From MWH-TA3 sp044353905 (GTDB taxonomy: Bacteria > Actinomycetota > Actinomycetes > Actinomycetales > Microbacteriaceae), in the NCBI GenBank assembly GCA_044353905.1, contig JBILBA010000030.1, positions 1-10,601 on the forward strand: a stretch of 10,601 bases of DNA. Reading direction: 5' to 3'. The notes below the pieces were generated by a model. That model did no database searches and was not told where the DNA came from. It saw nothing but the letters and a program-made list of their open reading frames with translations. The position numbers and the translations under genes were made by a program. Shown here piece after piece: positions 5,912 to 10,601 of this stretch (position 1 is the first letter of the stretch; each line of letters opens with the position of its first letter).

Positions 5912-6273
5912 CGAGTTTCCCACGCCCACCACAGCCCAAGAATGGGCAACACAATCGGCACATAGCCGTACCCGGCACCGAAGAACGACCAGACCGAGTT
6001 CGCGTGAAAGAGCGTCGGAATCAGATAGGTCAAGAGGCCGACGCTGAGGACGCCAATGAGTTCGATGACCATGATGGCGATGGCAAATCCGCGCCAATTG
6101 CGGGCGATAGCAATGACGGCGAGGAAATAGTGCGCGGCCGCGATGGCGGACAGCGTGTACGCGAGCGGCGCGTCCGGGAACTTCGTCGCAATTTGGAATG
6201 CACTCCGGCCGGTCGCCGCCAACGCCAGAATCAGATAACCGACGACCAATAGGCGCGAGAGTCCCGCGGTCAC
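5908..6273 (-). CDS. Small conserved actinobacterial integral membrane protein (121 aa, four predicted helices)
   Basis: The function is unknown. The 121-residue product has four hydrophobic stretches at about 7-24, 38-57, 62-85 and 103-118. Features such as LALAATGRSAFQIATKF, APLAYTLSA and VWSFFGAGYGYVPIVLPILGLWW resemble a conserved actinobacterial family that I recall as occurring near ribF; this is from memory. The GTG start at 6273 overlaps the lepA TGA (GTGA), and its own TGA overlaps the ribF ATG (ATGA), so it is coupled on both sides. It shows no clear similarity to the other small membrane protein in this window beyond size and helix count. Possible links are flavin or precursor transport or membrane anchoring of translation factors, but no motif supports a specific role. 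Confidence 0.87.
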   Translation of the reverse strand: MTAGLSRLLVVGYLILALAATGRSAFQIATKFPDAPLAYTLSAIAAAHYFLAVIAIARNWRGFAIAIMVIELIGVLSVGLLTYLIPTLFHANSVWSFFGAGYGYVPIVLPILGLWWAWETR

Positions 6274-8117
6274 TTCTTGTCCTTCTTTTCGGTGTCCCCC
6301 GACAAGGCGGCGATGAACGCTTCTTGCGGGACCTCGACGCGACCGACCATCTTCATGCGCTTTTTCCCCGCCTTTTGCTTCTCGAGCAGTTTCCGCTTAC
6401 GGCTGATGTCGCCGCCGTAACACTTTGCGAGCACGTCCTTGCGCATGGCTCGAATACTCTCTCGGGCGATGATGCGCGCACCGATGGCCGCCTGGATAGG
6501 GACCTCGAATTGCTGGCGGGGAATAAGCTCGCGGAGTCGCGATGTCATCATCACGCCATAGGCATAGGCCTTGTCGCGGTGCACGATCGCCGAGAACGCA
6601 TCGACCTGCTCGCCTTGCAACAGAATGTCGACCTTCACGAGATCGGCCTCCTGTTCCCCGGATGGTTCATAGTCCAGCGACGCGTAACCGGCGGTCCGAG
6701 ATTTGAGATTGTCAAAGAAGTCAAAGACGATTTCGCCAAGGGGAATCGTGTATTTAATTTCGACGCGATCTTCGCCCAGATAGTCCATTCCAATGAGGGT
6801 TCCGCGCCGGGTCTGGCAGAGTTCCATGATGGTGCCGACATAATCCTTCGGTGCAAGCACCGCCGCGCGGACGACGGGTTCGCGGACGGACTTGATTTTC
6901 CCGACGGGGTACTCCGAGGGGTTGGTGACCTCGATTTCTTTTCCGTCGTCGGTCGAAACGTTGTACACGACGCTCGGTGCTGTTGCGATAAGGTCTAGCC
7001 CGAATTCACGCTCGAGACGTTCGGTAATGATCTCGAGGTGAAGCAAACCGAGGAACCCGCAACGGAAGCCGAACCCCAGTGCAACGGAGGTTTCCGGTTC
7101 ATAAACGAGCGACGCGTCACTCAGCTTCAGTTTGTCGAGCGCCTCGCGCAGATCGGGGAAATCCGCTCCGTCGATCGGGTACAAGCCCGAGTACACCATT
7201 GGTTTCGGGTCGGTGTAACCGTCCAGCGCAATCTTTGCCGGCTTGGCGAGGTTTGTGACTGTATCGCCGACCTTTGACTGTCGGACGTCTTTCACGCCGG
7301 TGATGAGATACCCAACCTCGCCGACGCCGAGTCCTTCGGATTGTGTCGGCTCTGGGGACGAGACACCGATTTCCAAAAGTTCGTGTGCGGCCCGAGTCGA
7401 CATCATTTGGATTTTTTCGCGCGGACTAAGGGAACCGTCCACGACGCGCACGTAGGTCACGACACCCCGATACGAGTCATAGACCGAGTCGAAAATCATG
7501 GCTCGCGCAGGTGCGGAAGGGTCGCCGACCGGTGCGGGAATCTTCTCGACGACTCGATCGAGGAGTTCGTCGACGCCGACACCGGTCTTCCCCGAGACGC
7601 GCATGACGTCGTCCGGGTTTCCACCGATTAGCGACGCGAGTTCCTTCGCGTATTTTTCCGGATCCGCCGATGGAAGATCAATCTTGTTGAGTACGGGAAT
7701 GATCTCGAGATCGTTCTCGAGGGCGAGGTAGAGGTTAGCGAGGGTCTGTGCTTCGATCCCCTGGGCTGCATCGACCAGCAGAATTGCGCCTTCACACGCG
7801 GCGAGCGATCGCGAGACCTCGTACGAGAAGTCGACGTGCCCAGGGGTGTCGATCATGTTGAGCGCGTAATCGACGCCGTCCACGGCCCACGGCATGCGCA
7901 CAGCCTGGCTCTTGATTGTGATTCCACGCTCGCGCTCGATATCCATTCGATCGAGGTACTGCGCACGCATCTCGCGATCGCCAACGATTCCGGTGATACC
8001 CAGCATTCGGTCTGCGAGCGTTGATTTTCCGTGATCGATGTGAGCAATGATGCAGAAATTGCGAATTATCGACGGGTCCGTGCGTGACGGAATCGGCGGC
8101 TTCAGGGAACGGGACAT
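6270..8117 (-). CDS. lepA: Elongation factor 4 (LepA), ribosome-associated GTPase
   Basis: LepA is a translational GTPase that binds the ribosome and affects stalled elongation and initiation. The 615-residue product carries the G motifs: AHIDHGKS (25-32), RGITIKS (64-70), DTPGH (90-94) and NKID (144-147), followed by SGKTGVG. EF-G-like domains follow, and then the LepA-specific C-terminal domain with KCYGGDISRKRKLLEKQK and VEVPQEAFIAAL; the protein ends in a short lysine-rich tail (EKKDKK). The ATG at 8117 fits the normal LepA length. It is the first gene of the left-hand minus-strand run, transcribed divergently from rpsT, and its TGA overlaps the next GTG. LepA is commonly followed by hemW; here several genes intervene, with hemW at the end of the run. 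Confidence 0.98.
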   Translation of the reverse strand: MSRSLKPPIPSRTDPSIIRNFCIIAHIDHGKSTLADRMLGITGIVGDREMRAQYLDRMDIERERGITIKSQAVRMPWAVDGVDYALNMIDTPGHVDFSYEVSRSLAACEGAILLVDAAQGIEAQTLANLYLALENDLEIIPVLNKIDLPSADPEKYAKELASLIGGNPDDVMRVSGKTGVGVDELLDRVVEKIPAPVGDPSAPARAMIFDSVYDSYRGVVTYVRVVDGSLSPREKIQMMSTRAAHELLEIGVSSPEPTQSEGLGVGEVGYLITGVKDVRQSKVGDTVTNLAKPAKIALDGYTDPKPMVYSGLYPIDGADFPDLREALDKLKLSDASLVYEPETSVALGFGFRCGFLGLLHLEIITERLEREFGLDLIATAPSVVYNVSTDDGKEIEVTNPSEYPVGKIKSVREPVVRAAVLAPKDYVGTIMELCQTRRGTLIGMDYLGEDRVEIKYTIPLGEIVFDFFDNLKSRTAGYASLDYEPSGEQEADLVKVDILLQGEQVDAFSAIVHRDKAYAYGVMMTSRLRELIPRQQFEVPIQAAIGARIIARESIRAMRKDVLAKCYGGDISRKRKLLEKQKAGKKRMKMVGRVEVPQEAFIAALSGDTEKKDKK

Positions 8118-8280
8118 CGTTCTCTATTGTTTCACGCCTCGCGGTCGCCATACGCCGTTCGCCTCTGGTAACGTTGACTCTTGGCTTGCGTGCAAAGGCC
8201 CTCTCTCCGATGCACGGAACGACACCAGGATTCGCATTACCCCATCCCGGTTCGACACCACTCACCTAAGGAAACTATTC
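8118..8280. promoter_or_regulatory. Divergent intergenic region between lepA and rpsT
   Basis: This 163-base gap must hold the start signals for both flanking genes. On the plus strand a TTGACT (8174-8179) resembles a -35 box, but no convincing TANNNT follows at 16-18 bases; a TAACGT (8169-8174) could be a -10 with a leader of about 100 bases, though its -35 region is poor. rpsT has a clear ribosome-binding site, AAGGAAA at 8268-8274, six bases before its GTG. On the minus strand no convincing promoter for lepA was found. No tRNA, riboswitch or terminator was recognised. Autoregulation by S20 in the leader is known in Escherichia coli, but I see no matching structure. Confidence 0.5.
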
Positions 8281-8706
8281 GTGGCAAATATCAAGTCGCA
8301 GATTAAGCGAATCAAGACGAACCTCAAAGCGCAAGAGCGCAACAGGGCCGTCAAGAGCGAACTCAAGACCGTCATTCGCGTGGCGCGGGAGGCAATTGCG
8401 TCGGGCGACAAGTCGACCGCCGTCAACGCCGTAGCCGCAGCAACGCGCAAGATTGACAAGGCCGTGTCGAAGGGCGTCATTCACAAGAACCAGGCAGCGA
8501 ACCGCAAGTCGGCAATCGCAGCTCAGGCTGCCGCGATCTCGGGCGACGCCAAGGTGACCAAGGCTCCGGCCAAGGCTGCCTCCAAGTCACCGACAAAGAC
8601 CGCGGCGAAGGCTCCGGCCAAGAAGGCAGCCCCCAAGGCAGCCCCCAAGGCAGCAGCGAAGGCTCCGGCCAAAGCTCCTGCCAAGAAGGCCGCCCCGAAG
8701 GAATAG
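8281..8706 (+). CDS. rpsT: 30S ribosomal protein S20 with a long Lys/Ala/Pro-rich C-terminal extension
   Basis: S20 binds 16S rRNA and supports assembly of the small subunit. Residues 1 to about 87 are a normal S20: ANIKSQIKRIKTNLKAQERN at the start, and KAVSKGVIHKNQAANRKSAI before the usual end of the protein. The product then continues to 141 residues, with a tail from about 88 to 141. In residues 91-141 I count 15 Lys, 8 Pro and a single acidic residue (the final Glu), arranged as AKAPAKK, AAPK and APAK repeats like histone H1 or mycobacterial HupB tails. The start is GTG at 8281 with AAGGAAA six bases before it. The frame is open upstream to 8047, but that part lies opposite lepA and is not S20-like. 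A terminator follows 18 bases after the stop. Confidence 0.95.
   Translation: MANIKSQIKRIKTNLKAQERNRAVKSELKTVIRVAREAIASGDKSTAVNAVAAATRKIDKAVSKGVIHKNQAANRKSAIAAQAAAISGDAKVTKAPAKAASKSPTKTAAKAPAKKAAPKAAPKAAAKAPAKAPAKKAAPKE
8560..8697 (+). repeat. rpsT: Degenerate tandem repeats encoding the S20 tail
   Basis: A 15-base unit, AAGGCTCCGGCCAAG, occurs at 8560-8574 and 8608-8622, and with one change at 8659-8673. Between the last two, AAGGCAGCCCCC is repeated back to back at 8623-8634 and 8635-8646, with a diverged third copy at 8647-8658. All units are multiples of three bases, so length changes keep the frame. Near-identical copies suggest recent expansion by slippage or unequal recombination. Confidence 0.8.
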
Positions 8707-8724
8707 CTCTTCGAATCATCCTCA

Positions 8725-8760
8725 ACGGCTCCCGGGAAACCGGGGGCCGTCGTTGTTTTT
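8725..8760 (+). terminator. Rho-independent terminator of rpsT
   Basis: ACGGCTCCCGG (8725-8735) pairs with CCGGGGGCCGT (8740-8750) over 11 base pairs, including one T-G wobble, closed by a GAAA tetraloop (8736-8739). CGTTGTTTTT follows. The T-rich tract lies only on the plus-strand side, so it serves rpsT and not holA, whose TAG stop is immediately adjacent on the opposite strand. Confidence 0.88.
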
Positions 8761-9744
8761 CTAGGTGCGGGACGCCACGCGGTCGACCATGCGCTCAACT
8801 GCGAATTCGGGGTCGCGTCCAGCACCCTTGACCATCGAATCGGCCTCGGCAACGGCAAGGATTGCCTTACCGAGAGTCGGCCCGGTCCATTTCCGAAGCG
8901 CGCTGCGACTCTTGTCGATCATCCACGGCGGCATGCCCAATTCTTTGGCCGCGTTACTGGGTGACCCCGTGTACCCGCCGACCTTGGCAAGTTGGCGGAG
9001 TTTGGCTGCGAACGCTGCGATTAACGGCACCGGGTCGACGCCGGATTGAATCGCATGGCGCAGTAACCGGAGCGCCTCAGCCCGATTGCCATCGATTGCC
9101 ATGTCGGCAACCGCAAACGATGTCACTTCCTCACGCCCTTGGTAGTAGGTATCGACGAATTCCTTCGTGATGGGTTTCCCCAGCGCGTCACTCGCGATTT
9201 GGTCGCACGCAGCGGCAAGTTCCGCAAGGTCCCCCGCAAAGGCCTCGACGAGAGCGCCGACGGCAGCGCGGTCGGCCTTCGCTCCGAGTCGATTGAATTC
9301 CGCGGAAACGAACTGGGCGCGGTCGGCGTCCTTTTTCATCTCGGCACATTCGACCTCGAGGGTTGTCGGGTGGGCGCGTAGCGTGTCCAGCAACTTCTTT
9401 CCACGGTTGCCGCCACCGTGTCGCACGATAACGATGACATCGTCGGCGATCACCTCGAGATAGGACTGAATGTCGGCAACGAATTCATCCCCGCCCGATT
9501 CTCCGTTCGCGATTCGAATCATGCGGGCTTCGCCAAACAACGAGGGGCTCGCGACATCGAGAAGCGTCCCGACCGCATAGTTGGCGGCGTCAAGATCGGT
9601 GACTTCGAGTTCGGGTTGCGCAATTCGCACACGGTCCCGCAACTCGCGGAAAACACGGTCAGCGAGGTAGGGCTCGGAACCCGTCACAAGCACGATGGGC
9701 GCTTCGCGCATCCCGTGCCACGGCACTACCTCGGTTTTCGACAT
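8761..9744 (-). CDS. holA: DNA polymerase III subunit delta (HolA)
   Basis: HolA is the delta subunit of the clamp loader and opens the sliding clamp during replication. The 327-residue product has the family start APIVLVTGSEPYLADRVFREL, then ASPSLFGEARMIRI (about 65-78). Conserved stretches AFAGDLAELAAACDQI and EVTSFAVADMAIDGNRAEALRLL follow, and then the C-terminal collar region. The Walker-type ATP site is degenerate, as expected for delta. Two consecutive ATGs (9747 and 9744) are possible. GGAGGA ends directly before the first, leaving no room, so the second, three bases away, is preferred. Either way translation is coupled to the comEC stop. The open frame upstream to 9825 lies inside comEC and is not HolA-like. 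It converges with rpsT. Confidence 0.95.
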   Translation of the reverse strand: MSKTEVVPWHGMREAPIVLVTGSEPYLADRVFRELRDRVRIAQPELEVTDLDAANYAVGTLLDVASPSLFGEARMIRIANGESGGDEFVADIQSYLEVIADDVIVIVRHGGGNRGKKLLDTLRAHPTTLEVECAEMKKDADRAQFVSAEFNRLGAKADRAAVGALVEAFAGDLAELAAACDQIASDALGKPITKEFVDTYYQGREEVTSFAVADMAIDGNRAEALRLLRHAIQSGVDPVPLIAAFAAKLRQLAKVGGYTGSPSNAAKELGMPPWMIDKSRSALRKWTGPTLGKAILAVAEADSMVKGAGRDPEFAVERMVDRVASRT

Positions 9745-10601
9745 CATTCCTCCGTGTTCAGTGTAAATCGGGGCTCGGTCGCGCGTTCGCGCCACACCCG
9801 CAACTCGCCCGTCAACGTGCGCCACACGAGGACGATTCCGTTGAGGTCGCTTCGCGCGACGGTCGACCCGATGCCCGCGAGCAGATCGAGTGTCTCTGGC
9901 GTTGGGTGCCCATATTCGTTGTCGGCACCGACTCCGATGAGTGCAACGGGAGCCCTAACTCGGCGATACAGCTCCGGGTCCTGGTCTCTCGACCCGTGGT
10001 GGCTCACTTTGACCACATCGATTGCCGCCAAGCCGCCCGCTAGTCGCACGATGGTTTGTTCCGCACCGGGTAGATCGCCCAGATCCAGTCCGGTCACACA
10101 CGTCGCGTCGCACTCGGCACCTCGTTCGAACAGAACAGTGACGCTCGATGGATTTCCTGGCTCTCGCGGATTTCCGTCGCTCGGCCACAACAGGCGCCAG
10201 TCCAGTCGCCCGAGTTCGCCCGTGAGCCCGCGCTCGGCGTTCACGATTCGTGCGCCGCCGGACCGAAGTTGCTCGACTAATGCGATGTCCGCGTCGCCGT
10301 CGGGTGGTCCGTGAATGACGGTGCTCACGCGCCCAACGAGTGGACCGTATCCCCCGGCATGATCGACGTCGAAGTGAGTGAGAAAGAGAATGTCGATGTG
10401 GGCGACACCGAGCGCCGATAGGCACTCTCGAATTGGGGGTTCGGTGCGCCCCACGTCGATCAGCGCGATGCGGCCGGCATCTCGGACCAGGACAGCATCT
10501 CCCTGTCCGACATCGCACTGCGCCCACGACCAGTCCGCTGGTGCACTTGCCCAGGCAACGCGGCCCGCGCCGACCGTTGACGCGAGTCCCAGTGTTGCCG
10601 C
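9744..10601 (-). CDS. comEC: ComEC/Rec2-family DNA uptake protein, C-terminal metallo-beta-lactamase-like domain (partial)
   Basis: ComEC forms the inner-membrane channel for single-stranded DNA in natural transformation. The frame is open from the right edge to TGA at 9746-9744, giving 285 residues. Reading begins in what looks like the end of a hydrophobic stretch (AATLGLASTVGAG), and then the extracytoplasmic hydrolase-like domain: CDVGQGDAVLVR, IALIDVG, FLTHFDVDHAGG (metal-binding HxDxDH pattern), VKVSHHGS and YGHPTPETLDLL. All match the ComEC C-terminal domain and the metal ligands appear intact. The competence domain and most membrane helices lie beyond the window. The stop overlaps the holA start. 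The comEC-holA pairing is common in actinobacteria; whether the organism is naturally transformable cannot be told from this. Confidence 0.93.
   Translation of the reverse strand, partial: AATLGLASTVGAGRVAWASAPADWSWAQCDVGQGDAVLVRDAGRIALIDVGRTEPPIRECLSALGVAHIDILFLTHFDVDHAGGYGPLVGRVSTVIHGPPDGDADIALVEQLRSGGARIVNAERGLTGELGRLDWRLLWPSDGNPREPGNPSSVTVLFERGAECDATCVTGLDLGDLPGAEQTIVRLAGGLAAIDVVKVSHHGSRDQDPELYRRVRAPVALIGVGADNEYGHPTPETLDLLAGIGSTVARSDLNGIVLVWRTLTGELRVWRERATEPRFTLNTEE

Noticed and set aside
5912..6097. Longer ribF frame starting at 6097
   Set aside because: The extra 62 residues are the out-of-frame reading of the small membrane protein gene; the ATGA overlap at 5911 gives the normal RibF length.
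8084..8269. 61-codon small open frame in the lepA-rpsT gap
   Set aside because: It starts inside lepA on the opposite strand, has no ribosome-binding site and no recognisable sequence features.
8047..8280. In-frame upstream extension of rpsT reaching back into lepA
   Set aside because: The translated extension is not S20-like, overlaps the lepA start on the other strand, and the GTG at 8281 has a proper AAGGAAA site and the canonical S20 N-terminus.
9745..9825. Longer holA frame starting at 9825
   Set aside because: The extra residues lie inside the comEC coding end and are not HolA-like; a GGAGGA sits directly before the tandem ATGs.
9418..10314. 298-codon plus-strand frame opposite holA and comEC
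   Set aside because: It spans the antisense of two well-supported genes and their junction, and its product is low-complexity Ser/Arg/Pro-rich without a domain.

Overview
The window looks like chromosomal core sequence from an actinobacterium, most likely Microbacteriaceae-like. The support is the moderately high G+C, the frequent GTG and TTG starts, the comEC-holA-rpsT-lepA order, and small membrane proteins whose sequences resemble conserved actinobacterial families I recall. This placement is recognition from memory, not a search. No rRNA, tRNA, CRISPR array, insertion sequence or phage gene was seen. Coding density is very high and no gene-free stretch exceeds about 165 bases.

Layout: nearly everything is on the minus strand, so transcription runs from right to left. 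At the right edge is the 3' part of comEC (DNA uptake channel), coupled to holA (DNA polymerase III delta). rpsT (ribosomal protein S20) is the only plus-strand gene. It converges on holA, with a GAAA-loop terminator between them, and diverges from lepA across a 163-base promoter region. Then come lepA (elongation factor 4), a four-helix membrane protein and ribF (riboflavin kinase/FAD synthetase), joined by 4-base start/stop overlaps. After a 52-base gap carrying a perfect palindrome comes a three-gene deoxyribose cassette: a SorC-type helix-turn-helix fused to a complete deoxyribose-5-phosphate aldolase, a full aldehyde dehydrogenase, and a catalytic-domain-less aldehyde dehydrogenase paralogue. 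The run ends with truB (tRNA pseudouridine 55 synthase), a second small membrane protein, and the first 53 codons of hemW (heme chaperone, radical SAM fold) at the left edge.

How the genes fit together: the aldolase splits 2-deoxyribose-5-phosphate into glyceraldehyde-3-phosphate and acetaldehyde, and the dehydrogenase would oxidise the acetaldehyde. The fused DNA-binding domain and the palindrome just upstream of its own start suggest a self-regulating cassette in which the enzyme itself senses its substrate. The flanking genes are translation and cofactor housekeeping genes. The pairs truB/ribF and lepA/hemW, usually close neighbours, are both split here.

Most notable points: the regulator-aldolase fusion with its candidate operator, the dehydrogenase/pseudo-dehydrogenase pair with complementary C-termini, and an S20 protein carrying a histone-H1-like Lys/Ala/Pro tail of about 50 residues.
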